Notes under the pieces: model-generated
Seen by the model: only the letters and a program-made list of their open reading frames with translations
Told to the model about the DNA's origin: nothing
Database searches by the model: none
Assembly (NCBI RefSeq): GCF_041146795.1
Contig: NC_135179.1
Location: 9,521,547-9,585,546 of the forward strand
DNA length: 64,000 nt
Direction of reading: 5' to 3'
Source of the DNA: Maylandia zebra
Taxonomy: Eukaryota > Chordata > Actinopteri > Cichliformes > Cichlidae
Program-made: the position numbers and the translations under genes
Shown here: piece by piece, positions 48,191-60,500 of the stretch
Layout: each line of letters begins with the position of its first letter
Position numbering within the stretch: position 1 is the first letter of the stretch

Positions 48191-51100
48191 GGACTACTTA
48201 GGCAGACTGATGCAGAGCATCCAGACTACTATCTGCTGCTGGTGTGCATACAGCAGTTCAGGGCTTTTACTACACAGTACCACCACCTCCTCCAGCACAA
48301 TCAGGAGCTTCTGCTGCTCAACCGCAAGGAGGTGAAGAGGTCAGGATTACCATCTTTCGAAAAATATCAACTTTAAAACAAACATTAAACAAAACATTTT
48401 CAGTGTGAAGGAGCTTAATGTTCTCTGTGCTGTGCACCCCTGCAGGTCTACCATGAAACAGCTGTTAAAGACAGTAGAGAGTGGGATTCAAGCCAGCAAC
48501 ACTGGCTCACCGTACCCTTGCAGCAGTGCAATGCTGTGAGTATTCAGTTTACCGGGCATTTAATGTAGTGTTTACATGACTCAGACATTTCTGTTAGACA
48601 TTAATAAATGAATAAGAGTTAAAGCTAAGTAGATTATTCCTGGAAAGCAACAGACACACATAAATGCTTAATATTTGTTATTGCTTTCTCATTTAAAAAA
48701 TATAGGTATAAAAGCAGTTACATACTCGCCATGTTTTCCTACCAGTCCAGTAACCTTTCAGTATTTCTTGATTTCTTCTGTAAAAAGCTGTCGGGTGCTG
48801 CTGTAAACAAAGTTTATTTCTTCGTTTCTTCACTGCAGGGAACATGCCAACCAGGTGAGGCGCAGAAAGCAGTGTCTCCTGGAACAGATTCAGTCGCACC
48901 GTTTCCAAGATTGGGACCGAGACCAAGAAACTGAAACTCATTGCTATGATGCAGAGTGGCCCTCCCGCCTCCCTTTCTTCAGCCATGAGCTGGACTCACG
49001 GAACCACAAACCAACAGGTCAGTAAAATAGTTCAATAAGAGGAGATCATTAGAAGGAACTGAGCGTGATTTAACGAAATAAAGAATTCCCAGCAGAATGG
49101 AAAAGGGCAGGACCCCCCCAGAGTGTAGATGCTGGCGGTAATGAAGATAAGTTGGGGGCTTTGGTGAGGTGGAAATGGGGAGGAGGTGGATTGCACAAAG
49201 GAGACTGCAAGAGAGACTGAAAGTTGAGCATTGCAATTTAAAGGCTGATTGAAGAAGAGAACAGAAAGATGATTGGACTAGAGCAATGATAGTGGCATGG
49301 AGTTTTACAGCGTGGGAAAGTGAATGTTTCAAGTTCAATTTGTTCTCTCCCAGCATTCAAATGCAGCCCTTTGGAGCAGGAATTAACACCTTTCCTTTTA
49401 GACATCCTCAGACAACACTTCATACTTCATCATGAACTTTTTTTAAAAGTGTAGCTTCAAAACGTCAGCACACAGGGCCACTACAAAGGATGTTTATCGC
49501 ACAGGATGCTCTGGTGTCAGCATGCCAACCGACTGGCTTACCACTGTGCACATTTTGAATAAGAAGTACCAATTTCATCAAAAAACCGAGTCAAGTAAAA
49601 TTAAAATCCAGGGCACAATTGAGTTAAACTCATCGGTATCTATCTGATGTCCCAGGTCAACTTTTACATTATATAGTTTTAAATCCATTGTTTGTGGCTT
49701 GATTGGGGCTTGATGGCTTGATGATTATTTTTTTAACCACATCCTCTTTAAGAAAACCTAAATACAAAACCAAAGCAGTATTTGGGCATCTCCTATCACA
49801 GTATTTTATTCAGCGTCAGACAGATGATTCCCCAGAGTAATTTTATTTTTGGGACATGATGAAACTTCCCAAACTTCCCTTTTCCCCAACTTGTCATTTT
49901 GGTTCTTATTTTACATCAGTCAACAATTCAGTTTTTTGTTTGTTTGTTTTTTTGCTTTCAGGTCTTGGCAGCATCCCAGAAAGTGAGCCCTCTGAGAGGT
50001 CAATGTTGTGCCAGCATCATCTGCCTCCCAGACCTGCAGAGTTCCGCCAGGTTCAGCCGGGATCTGCTCTGGCAGATGCCCTCGGAGAGTTTCTCCTTCC
50101 TCCAGATCCCCCTGGGCTGGAGAACCTCTATGAAGAAGATGGAGGCTCTTTTCATGACACCTCTATGTTGGACCGCTGTTCTTCTGCCTCTTCTGATTCC
50201 TCCATTGACATTGCCTTTGTGAAGTGCCCAAAAGCCCCCCCAGCGTCACATCACGGAATAGCAACAAATGTGTCGACTACCCGCGATGTTTTTGGCAACA
50301 TAGGAAGCCAAGGGAATGGTTATAGCAAACTGCCCAACCGTGGTTGTGTCTCTCCAGACGAAGCTGTTCTTATGCGTCGCAATCAGCATCGCCCCCTTCA
50401 GGCCAGCCAACGTAAGAGCAAGGTGAGTTTATTTGTAAGAGATATATAAAAATATTGAAGAATCATTTTTGTAGATGTTCATAATCGACATGTATGCCAT
50501 CTCTGCTGTTAAGTCACTGAATGGGCTGCAAATGGAGAACACAGTGAGTGGTCTGGATAGTGGACCTCTATCAGACCATCTCCAAAGGGTGGGATTGGGC
50601 AGCCATGCCAAACTGGAGCGCCAGAGCAGTAAAGGCAGCAAAGGAAGTTCTACCCCCTCCCGTAAGGTCCAGACTCCCTTGGCGAACAGAGCGGACAATG
50701 ACAAGCAGAGCCCTGATCTTCATGGACTGCTCAGCATAGTGGGTTTCAGCAAACATCTATTATTAAAGAACTATTATCATGTCTGTACAGGAATTGCCTG
50801 TTACATTTTAACATTAAAACCACAGAACCTGACAACATGAAATTCATATTTTTAGTATTATTTCTTAATTTTCTTGGTAAATACTGAAATATTGTTTTCA
50901 ACCACATCAGGACACAGGAATCCAGTCATGGGGCGATGAGTCCAAGTGGAGGAGTGGGACGGAGGACAGTAACCACACCCCCTTCAGCGAGAGGAGTCGC
51001 AAAGACAAAGGAGGCTTTAGGAGCTCTTTCAAGAAACTGTTCAAGAAAAAGTAAGAAAGATAGTGTAGCATCATGGAGTTAGACACATGGCTGGCTTGGC

Positions 51101-51333
51101 ACTGCAGTTTCTTTAACTTGAAGAAACAAAGATGCCAAAAAGAAGGCAAGATTGAAAGGAAAAACATGTATTCAATTTAAACCCTTTTCTTTCCTCCTAA
51201 CAGAACTAGTGATGAGAAAAAGGAGAAAGGAGGTGAGAAGACACCAGAAAGTCAAAATAATGGTGAATATGAGTCACCGGGGAAAAACCCCAAACTGGTC
51301 CAGCTGGAGATGAACCGCGGCACAGCTGTATGA
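38187..51333 (+). CDS. arhgef33: Rho guanine nucleotide exchange factor 33 (ARHGEF33), complete, 17 coding exons
   Basis: Putative RhoGEF. Exons: 38187-38226, 40950-40993, 42377-42541, 42891-43009, 43206-43351, 43453-43515, 43986-44112, 44636-44768, 47304-47411, 47808-47900, 48191-48339, 48446-48535, 48839-49017, 49962-50422, 50514-50738, 50911-51050, 51204-51333; phases fit and give 803 residues (human about 844). Residues 14-120 are coiled-coil-like (LVVELREGLQAALGEL). The DH domain starts at AALELLESERVYVSHL and continues through SLRFLIQQHLELLHTLQERV, DFLDFYVSYLKELPDC and the signature LLQPVQRIPEYLLLLQ. The long tail is Ser/Pro-rich and ends with a basic patch SFKKLFKKK and KNPKLVQLEMNRGTAV. 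No PH domain is evident, as in the human protein. Exon 5 has a tandem TAGCAG acceptor; exon 11 has a (GT)44 tract at its acceptor. Confidence 0.92.
38227..40949. other. arhgef33 intron 1
   Basis: AT-rich 2.7-kb intron. Parts near 39.5-40.1 kb look repetitive (AGCAATTTGC occurs twice, near 39.76 and 39.94 kb), but I could not define an element. No coding sequence recognised. Confidence 0.4.
45125..46345 (+). mobile_element. Decayed Tc1-like transposon relic, split by an LTR
   Basis: Plus-strand sequence such as CATCTCTAGGGTTTAGAG, AGGAGAATGGCCAGACTG, ATGGATCCATCCTTCCTTGT and TGTTGCTGACCATGTCCA matches, from memory, the coding region of a common fish Tc1-like transposon. Many stops and gaps are present. 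The piece from 45516 to 45967 is a later LTR insertion; the relic resumes right after it (GTGAGTCTCAATT). It lies between arhgef33 exons 8 and 9. Confidence 0.6.
45516..45967 (-). mobile_element. Solo LTR of a retroelement
   Basis: Starts TGTCATGG and ends CGTCACA, i.e. TG...CA. Flanking 5-mers are ACGAG (45511-45515) and GTGAG (45968-45972), which could be an aged 5-bp duplication of the relic's ATGAG. On the minus strand a TATA-like TATTTAAG near 45725 precedes an AATAAA near 45600 by about 125 bp, the spacing expected of an LTR promoter and polyadenylation site. No internal coding region is present. Confidence 0.55.
46346..47303. other. Rest of arhgef33 intron 8
   Basis: Contains the C/CCA tract at 46594-46639 and a segment at 46900-47260 with a long minus-strand open frame (CTDWDDRVLKESHAETHSW) that I cannot assign. 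It may be LINE-derived. No exon evidence. Confidence 0.35.
46594..46639. repeat. Poly-C followed by (CCA)n
   Basis: About 18 C residues run into eight or nine CCA units. Simple sequence in arhgef33 intron 8. Confidence 0.95.
48101..48188. repeat. (GT)44 microsatellite abutting an exon
   Basis: Forty-four GT units run straight into AG at 48189-48190, the acceptor of arhgef33 exon 11, which starts at 48191. The intron is only 290 bp long, so the repeat is nearly a third of it and replaces the usual polypyrimidine tract. Confidence 0.98.
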
Positions 51334-52042
51334 GCACTGCTCTGCAAACAGGCACTGTGACACATGAACAAAGATGCTGTATAATACATGCATGTACATC
51401 ATACATATATACTAATGAGAGAAAATAGAGGCTGTTTTTCCTTTCTTTAAAACTTATAGACGCTGTATAAACACTGTACAGATATAAGCAACTGATTTAT
51501 GTTTCAATTACAAAATCCTTCACACTGAGGGAAATATGATGCGGTTATACAGTAAACATTGAGCTCTTTTGCTAATATTCAGTGTTATTATGTTAAGCTG
51601 TAGAGCGAAAGACTAGCAAAAAGACAGGCAGTAAACAACATAAATTAAACAGGACTCCATGGTTAAAAACAATATAATTTTGTGTCAGTTAACATTAGAT
51701 GTGTGATGAATGGTGCCCCACACTGTAAAAAGTCTCACTCCATTTCTTTCCTCTATAACATGTTCCTTTTTCTTTTCCACCCTGACAAAAACGTTGTATC
51801 GCACGTTTAAACAGTTTCACTCCAGCTCATCTTTCTTTCTTTCAGTCTTCTTAATGATTTTAAGCAATACCCAGAATTACATTGTTGCATATACTCAGGA
51901 GAACAAATACTAAGCAGGTAAAATCTGTGTATGTTTGTTCGTGATTAAACATTTTGCTGAAAGACAGTAATGTACATTTTTGTCATTGTGCTGATTATTT
52001 CTATGAATTGTTTTGTGAAGAAAGACGAATGTCAGAATTTTG

Positions 52043-52048
52043 AATAAA
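52043..52048 (+). other. Polyadenylation signal of arhgef33
   Basis: AATAAA followed within about 25 bases by a T/G-rich run (TGTATAATTTGTGG). It would give a 3' UTR of about 730 bp. Confidence 0.55.
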
Positions 52049-55000
52049 GGTCCAGACTGTATAATTTGTGGAATCTGGTTCTTTTCCCCTAATTTTTTAA
52101 GTACTAAGATTAAAACACTCAGTCTGAAAACAGAGTAATATCACTCCCAACTTTCTACAACAGTTGGACAATCTCAAACTACGAAGACAAACTTTGGTGA
52201 CACTAAAAACTAAATACATCCCACGATTCACTGTTGCCACCTTTCCAGCAATAATTCTGAAACTTTATTCTTCAGCCATAATGTAGACGTTTTGCTGCTA
52301 TGCTTGAGGTAACTGGGCCTCATTTACTAATTTACAGCTTGTATGCACAAACCTGCGTGTACAGGCCGCTTACAAAATAATTTCTTGGCACCATTTCGTA
52401 AATTTTTCTTTTACTGCAGTAAATGTCTTACACGATCCTTGCCCTCCACCCGTTTTCTCCTTGTCAGGTTGTTTTTCACATTAACCATTGAATATCAGAC
52501 ACTATTATTTAACTTCTACAGTCAGACTTTCTCCTTTTTTTTTTGTCTTAGAGATGCGAACTTCTCTTTTACAACTTCATCACCACGATAATATCAGTTG
52601 TACGGAGCTTGATCAAGCCTATATGTTACGAATGATTCTGACTTACTAACATAGGCATGGTGGTGACAACAAAATAGGCTGCCACACACTCTTCATAAAT
52701 CCAAACTTGCATGCAAACTCATTTTTTGTGCAGGGTACGAATGTTTTCATGCAAATACTGTAGTAAATGAGGCCCAGTCTCCTGTTGCAGGGACCCAGTT
52801 TTTGTGCAAGCTTCACTTGTCTGCCTGACAATTGGGTGAGGTCTAGCATCCTTTATGACTTGTCACAGTATAAATGCCACAGGTGTTTCCAACATTAACA
52901 ATGGCTGTTCTGCTGAGGGTTCCTGGAAAGCTGTAACATGCCACCCAGCCACATTTAACCCCGTCAGCCACACAAAGTGCCTTTCCTACCACGTCATCAG
53001 TGAAAACGACCTTCACTGAATTGTGACCACAAAATGACCACACCAAGACCCAAATGGTTCAGTTCCATCTTTTTAATGTGTTAACCTGTCATCTCATAAA
53101 TCTGTTACACTTCTGAAACAAAATATAGGCAATTATACAGTATGTAAAACAAACCCATTTTATTTTACACTATATACATTACATAACATATGCATTGCAA
53201 TATGAAAACAGAAGACAAAGGTGATGAAATAGCCACAGAACAGAGGTGACGTATTGTGTTTTGTTTAAGATAGGGATGAGACCCGGATCAAACGGCTTTT
53301 GCAAATCTGCTCTGGGCACCAGGTAGGGAAATCTCTTCTGTTGGAGAAAACAATCCCCAACTCCAAGCACATTAAACGTCTCCGTGACTTATTCTACATG
53401 CGATTTGATCCAGGCCCAGTTGAGGTTATGAAACACACACTTTTAACATTTCAGCAAAAACCCACAAAGGAAGGCCATGTTGGCACCTGCTCTAAGGATT
53501 ATAGATTACGCTTGTGTGCATGATGGCAGAAAGAAGAAAACAGAGCATCATTCAATCCCACATGAACTTTGTTGTTATGCTAAATAGACAGATTTCCCAA
53601 ACTTAAATGTTTTTAACAGGAAAGAATAGGCAGAGGTGGTTAGGGGTGCAGGAATAGCTCCCCCCCCCCCCCCCCCTTTTTTCCAGCCATGTTGAAACAT
53701 TATAGAAGTCGGGTGTGCAGCTAAGAGGATACATAGAAGTGTTAAGATATTTAAGAATTATTTGAGATGGCTATTTTGAGAAAACCTCACACTGAGAAAG
53801 CCATTTTCAGCTAAATGAATTTTTTTCCGTTTACACACATCAGCTGAAAGGACACAGACAGTTAAGAGCCAGTTTAGAGAACATGGTTGAACGCTAACCT
53901 CATGTGCTGCTGATGGCTGTCTTTAGTATTAGATTTTTTTTTTCTTTGATCTAGATACCACGAGGTAGATTTTCTAAATATGGCCAGAGGAAGTTTCAAC
54001 AACATATTTTAGCATTACAAAAATGAAGAGTGAAATATTTTCGGAGTGCTTGATTCATTTCCCCTCTAAAATAGTACGATTCGCTAAGAGGCTGGTCATG
54101 CGGGGTTGATGATGACACTGGCATTTCAACCACTCAAGTGAAGAAAATCAATCAACTTGAATTCATAACTTAAAGGGTAAAAATATGATTATTGTGGCTT
54201 AATCTTTTTTGTTTGGCTTAAATAACTTAATAAAGGACTTGGCTGCAGCTATGAAATGACTCCCAGTCTATAATCACGGTTGTTGGCAGGAAGCACATGT
54301 ATTCATTAATGGCTAAATCAATCACCTGGGACACTAATGCACTTTGCAGGCAATTTATAGTAAAATCGATACATGTTATTGTTTGCTGAAAGAAAAAGGG
54401 CAGAGCATTTCTATTCTCACGCCGAGTTCAACCGTTCTGCACTTGATCCTATTGCTTTACAGCGAACTGGAGTCTAGTAAGATGATTCCAGATGTGTCCA
54501 CAAATACATCGGATGAAAACGTTATGAATAGTTTGTGTGGTTTTACTCTTTACAGGTGGTAACAGATTACCACCTGTGGTGAAACTTTCAACTGTCAGTC
54601 CCAAAGAATGGCAAGATTTCTCTTTAATCAGACTTGTGACAGATGAAATCATTTCCCGTGAAAATTTAAAAGACAATGCTGCAGCCGCTGCTGTGCCTCA
54701 TCTCTGGGACAGAGATGCACTAAAAACCACAAGGTTGCTGAAGCAGGATTTGCGGCCTGTAATAAATTTTATTTTCAATTTTCAGTGTCACGTGTTGATC
54801 TGATAAAGAGTCGCTTATATTCATTTTGATCAATTTACTGCATTTTTTAATTATTTGCTTTAGCCTATAAATATAGGGGAAAAAAATTCGGAGAGAAGCT
54901 TTGAGAACGTGAACCATTCGACAGGCAAATGTCTCAGATTTCAGGATTACGCACGGTATCTCGGGTTCATCTACACTGGTGTCCTCAGTAGGAACCTCTA

Positions 55001-57556
55001 GTGTCACAGCTTGGAAAACTAAATGGTACACGTAGACTCTCCTACATAGACAGTGCGCATCTACATGCATGTAGTGTGAGCTCTCATACAGATATGGGTC
55101 TTTAAAAAAAAGTCACAGCTGACAATGAAAACTTCTGCAAATATTTCTCAGGAATACAGGAAAAAAAAGGTGTTACACAGAAATTTCTATTAATGAGTCT
55201 GACTGGATTATTGAGCAAGCCTTTGCACCATATTTAAACCAGCAGACCATTATTCATAACGCTACAGGCTACACCACTCAATACCACAATATGGAGAGTA
55301 ATATATTTGGATGTGGATGCACTGTTAACACCACATACATGCTGTTATTGTTACTGCATTATTTCACTGAGATCAGATAATGGTAACCCATCACTGTTTA
55401 TTGCTCAGTGTAGTGAAATGTACTATAGCCTATCAGCCATGTTGTTTTAGTTTAGAGTTGCCTGTGTTACAGCGGTGGCTCACCGGTTGGAAATCACTTG
55501 GATGCTGGCGATTTCAGACTGTTGTTAGCCGAGACTGGTTACAAATAGGGTGCTGCACAAAAAACGTCTTGTGATTGCTTTTGGTTGCTAGTACACCGCT
55601 GCAGTTACCCATAGTTTGGATGGTAGATCCACAAATTAAGTTGTGCTTCATCGCAGCAAACACCATTTTTTAAAGGAGGCAACTATTGCTTTTATACCCA
55701 AATTTAAGCCTGCACACTGAATCAAACTAAACATTCAACAACTAATTTTTCTGCTCAGGAATGTGAGCAAATAACTGTAACTGTAACAGTTTTTATAAAA
55801 CAGTAAAGCAGCTGTGGCATAAACCTTACATTGGGTGGTGGTCTAATAAATCTGTAAAAGCGTTGTACTTCTTTGTGACCAGTTTCACCTAGCAACCAGC
55901 TAATTAACTGGTCAGACAACACTAGGGCTAACTTTTCTCTAGTGATCAGCGGCGGTGGGTCTCTGTTCAGTCTCTGTGTGACTGTGGAACGCAGGCTGGC
56001 TGCAGATGATTCAGGTCTGCATTTTACTTTGTAAACACATTATTTCTGTCCAATGGGCTAAAAGCTAATTCGATTTCAGCCTAACCAGATATAATTAAAT
56101 GCCTGTATATCCAGCTCTTTTTGTATTTTCTTATCTGCTGATGCTTTTTTTTTTTTTTAATAAAGTGACCAGAAACTTGTCACTTGTTAAAGACCAGATC
56201 TGTACATGACACTCTTATATGTGCATATTCTATGTCTACGCACACAGACGCGCACACACATACACACTATGCATACACACACAAGGTCATATATTATAAT
56301 GACATCACATTTGTTTATGAAATACATTTTTCTCTGTGCAAATTTGTAACACCAGTGGTTCAATAAAAATAGCAAAAAAATATATATTGCTGAAGAATAA
56401 ACAAAGATTTCTGATTTAAAAATAAAAGAAGAAACAAAATGAAACGAGCGGAAATGATCATTTTCGTCCACCCTGATGACGGTCACGTGATGAAAACAAG
56501 CAGGAAGTCATGACAGCGACGCGCTGAGAGTGAAAAACGGCCAATCGGTGTCCTGTGTTCGCTCAATTTGATCCTGAGGTCCAAGCCATGAGAAGAGTAA
56601 TATCAGATTACTAAAGATGTTCGTCTGTGAGACTGCAGGGGTCACATGATCAAGGAACTAGGGAGTGAATTTGCTGTTGCAACGTGTCTATTTGTCTCGC
56701 ATTTCGTCTCCACAGTTGTACAGACCAACTATACGCACACCTATCTACACAACCCTTTTAGTGTTCGTCTCTGTCAAAAATAATACTACACTTATATTTA
56801 CAACAATTAAATAGAGGTCAATTAAGCACTTGTGTGGTGACGAGTATTGGAATTTGATGCTAGGGAAAGTGGCAAAGCTTTTTAGTTGGTTTTCTCTTTT
56901 TTATTTTTTAAAAAGACAACAAATAAAAAAGGAAATTCATCCTGGTTGTTAAAAGCATGTCATGCCAAAAATAAATAAAGGTGTCGTTTTTAAAAAAAAG
57001 GGACAAGTAAGGAAAAAAGGAAGGAGGAGCAATGAAGAAGAAGGGTAGGCTTTCTGTGCAAGATGGCCCTTCTGTGACGCTTTAGCGCAAACAGCAGTAG
57101 CAGTAGCAGTAGTGTTAGTAGCATATGTAGAAGTAGTAGTAGTAGAAGTAGTGTTGGAGTCAAATTTCCGTGCTAGACATTGTTCCCAGGGTGATGTATC
57201 CAGGGTAGGGGCCAGAGATTCAGCTGGCTATCCCGATCTAAAGCGGCCTCAGGCCAAGAGTTTTAAAACCCTGACACTGTCAGAAACGGGTCTACAACCC
57301 ACTGCTCTAACGCCACACGCACACTTCACTGATACACATAACACTGCAGCTCTTTATAAAACGCTGCAACTGGGATTCCGCATGTGCACTGATGAACATC
57401 TCCCAGACACACTGCTAGTCGGGCCAGGGGAGAAGATGAAGGCTGGGTGGGATAAAAGTGGAGTTGGGATGAGTGTGTCGCTTGCTCCCTTTCCTGTACT
57501 AATGCTGGGATGTCTACAGAGCGTGTTTTATGTGCACGTATGTTAGTGTGCATGTC
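52049..57556. other. Region between convergent arhgef33 and map4k3 3' ends
   Basis: About 5.5 kb with no recognisable gene. It should contain the map4k3 3' UTR on the minus strand; its end is not clear. Simple repeats include a C run (53660-53676), CA-rich DNA near 56.25 kb and imperfect AGT repeats near 57.1 kb. The small open frames here have no recognisable domain. Confidence 0.45.
52312..52778. mobile_element. Short inverted-repeat DNA element
   Basis: The left end ACTGGGCCTCATTTACTA (52312-52329) is a perfect inverted match of the right end (52761-52778). Subterminal sequences TGCACAAACCTGCG and GCATGCAAACTC are also partly related. No clear target duplication was seen and there is no coding sequence, so the superfamily is open. 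Confidence 0.65.
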
Positions 57557-60500
57557 TCAGTAGCTGTTTTCATGGCCTGCCAGGATGTAGAGGTTGCTGT
57601 GGGCTGTAGGGTTGTCCGTAGGCCTGCTTTCCAGCACCACCACCCTGCAACACAAAACACACACGGAGATAAAACATACACACACAACATCTAGTTTAGT
57701 TTCAAGTCAAGGTAGCAAAACAATTCACCCTTTCCCAGACGAAAGAACAGCCCAGCTGTTTTTTTAGCGTGTTAAAACAAAACAAAACAAAAAATAAACG
57801 GGATATGGTCCAAGCTTGTAAAAACCCTGTTATTTGGAAAAAGGCAGTAGAGAAACATGACTTACTCTGAAGCTAAGAGTACTCTCCTAACCCGGAGGAA
57901 AACTGTGAGAAAGCTGTTAGTACTCTTTCAGAGCAACCCAAAGAATCACACATCACAACTTGAAGATACTCAGCCTCAGTAATGAGAAAACAGACACCAA
58001 GATGATCCAGCCTCTACACAAGTATGTCTGTTTTGGTGCTTTGTCGAGGGTCTACAACCCCAGCATTAAACTGAAAGAACTTATGGCATCTGACAGTTTA
58101 AGCAGGAAGGAATCAGACCAGATATAATTTTGGTGTCTCTTCTCTCATCATTTAATCAAAAAAAATTCCCATATTTTCTCTCTCTGAATTTTCCTGATCA
58201 CCATCATCTGGCATCAAGCAGGATTTGAAAGTTCTGATAGAAAGCGGCAGAAGTTTTGGGCCGTCTGTGGCCAGTGACCCGTGAGTGTACCTGGGAAGTT
58301 TGAGGCCTTTTTCCTCAGCCTCTTGCTCTCTACAGTCATCATGTCTTTAGTGGTGAGACATTAAAGAGAGTGTTAACAGAGACCTAAATGTGTGTCCATG
58401 TGTGTGTGACAGGTATGAAACTGTAAGGAAATGCTGGCAGGTAAGTGTTTCTCACCTGTCTGATCCCAGTAGTCTGAAGATGCGTGTGCTGTCTGAGATC
58501 TCCTGAGTGATCTGATGAAAGAAAGCAGAAGAGGTGCTAAATGATGCCGTAAAACACTGATGATCTGACTCAGATGTCTCATCAGACTTTTGCCAAATAC
58601 TCACTAATGATTTAATATAAAGGATTAAGATTTTAAAAAGTGATTTTAAAGACATTTTGCACATGAATAGTGCTAATAAAAACCCACAGAGACCGACAAT
58701 GACCACTGATTATTCTTAGAGACTTGTGCAAAATAAAACAAGAGACAAAACACTGCAGCAGTTTAAAGTGGCGACAGCCTCAGTGAACACAGTAGCAGAG
58801 TTTGGACCTGGAAGCACGGTTGATGCGTCATTGCTTAACAGACAGATAGTCAGAGTGAAGCGTTTTGACAGACTGTATGTGCATTTAATCCTGGTTTGCA
58901 ACCATGTAAGAATGTGTAATTATGATACTATCCATAAGGCCACATAAATATTGGGTAGAAATGGAAACTGATACACCCTGTTATCCCTTGAATTACTGTG
59001 ATGTGATTTTTTTGAGGCTATATTGAGCACCCACAGTAAGGCCCAAAATCCTAATAAAGTAAGATTAAATAAGACACCCTGATGCTGCGGACTAAACATT
59101 ATTACAGCGCACAGAGGCCACCTGAAGGGCGTGTTTTACTCTTAAATGTGCTCAGTATGAATCTCACCTCATTAGTCTTGAAACTCCGTCCCTGCATGCC
59201 ATGTCTCCAAAACGCCAATACACTGTCTTGGAGGCAAACTGGATAAAAAAAGGAAAGAAAAAAACCCCAAGGAAAAACAATACGGATTAAGGTTTGTTTA
59301 TAGATCAACAGTAACCCACTAGAAGATATCCGTGCCATGTAGTCTTTCTGTTTTTGTTTACCGATGTTTTCAATCTGGAAGTTGAAGGTGAGCTCGGCTG
59401 ACAACTTTCTGCTGGATTTCAACCGACCCTGGAGATTCACTATCTTTATACACCCTGTAGTAGGAAAAACAAAAAAAGACAGAGGAAACAGTTTGGTAAA
59501 ACTAATAAAATAAGTGTTAATACCTTCTAAATCTGAACCTGAAAAGATCATAAATGGGTAAGATGAGTTAAAATCTATTAGCGACTCACTGTCGAGGCAG
59601 ACTAGGATCGTGTCTCTCTCTAGCTGAGTGACATGGATCACACATGTCTGTGGGGTTTCTGCAGAGGAGGAGAAAAAGGCAGAGGATTACTTTGGCTCTC
59701 GTGCTGTTCCCACCAAAGAAAACTGTTATTGGTTTAACTTGACAGAGCCGGGCGGTGTTCTCACCTGCTTCTGTGAACCAGGAGGAGGTAGAGTTGGGAT
59801 TGACTGTGCCAAATCGGACCACCTGGCTGAGTTCAGTTCCTTTACTGACTGCGACACAGATGAGAGGGTAGGTCTGTTCGGGGACCACCAACATTTCAAA
59901 GACCTCCAACGGACAGGGTAGTGGGAAGTCAATAGTCTGTTACATAGAAAAGGAAAAAAAGTTTAGAAAGCTATGTGTTGTATTTCGATATAATCATAAA
60001 ATCATTTGACTGGAATCAGCTGAGCCATTTGCTGACTGACTGGCACCAATATCAGCTGATCTGCCAGGACTGCAGAACTCGTGGCCAAGCAAAATTAACA
60101 CTGTGCTTGGTCTTTTCAAACTTTTGATCTTGAAAACAAAAACTGCTAGCATTGTGGAAAAATTTCTTGCGTGTGCAAATACTTATTTTCTTTCTTGTAA
60201 CTGTGTAATAAAACGTGCTTAGGAAAGGAGCTTAAATTAAATGAACATTATCTTGATTTTTGGGGAGATTCAAAACTGACCTTGATGAGCATGAACTTCT
60301 GCATTGACTCCACCCACTCCAACAGCATGACACTTGACTGGAAGGCTCCACACAGGTACTTATGACCTGTGTATGGGTTACGAACTGCACAAAAACAACA
60401 ACGACCATGAATCCATTTGAATTTTTCCTCTTTGCACAAAAATTATAATTCAGTGCTATTTTTTGTTCTGCACAAACACCACACAGGACAGTACAAGATA

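Noticed and set aside
56482-56491. GTCACGTGAT, close to the CLEAR motif
   Set aside because: It lies far from any gene start, in the interval between two converging 3' ends, so no promoter role can be supported.
57112-57546. Plus-strand open frame of 144 codons next to the map4k3 stop
   Set aside because: It starts in an AGT repeat and has no known domain; it most likely overlaps the map4k3 3' UTR.
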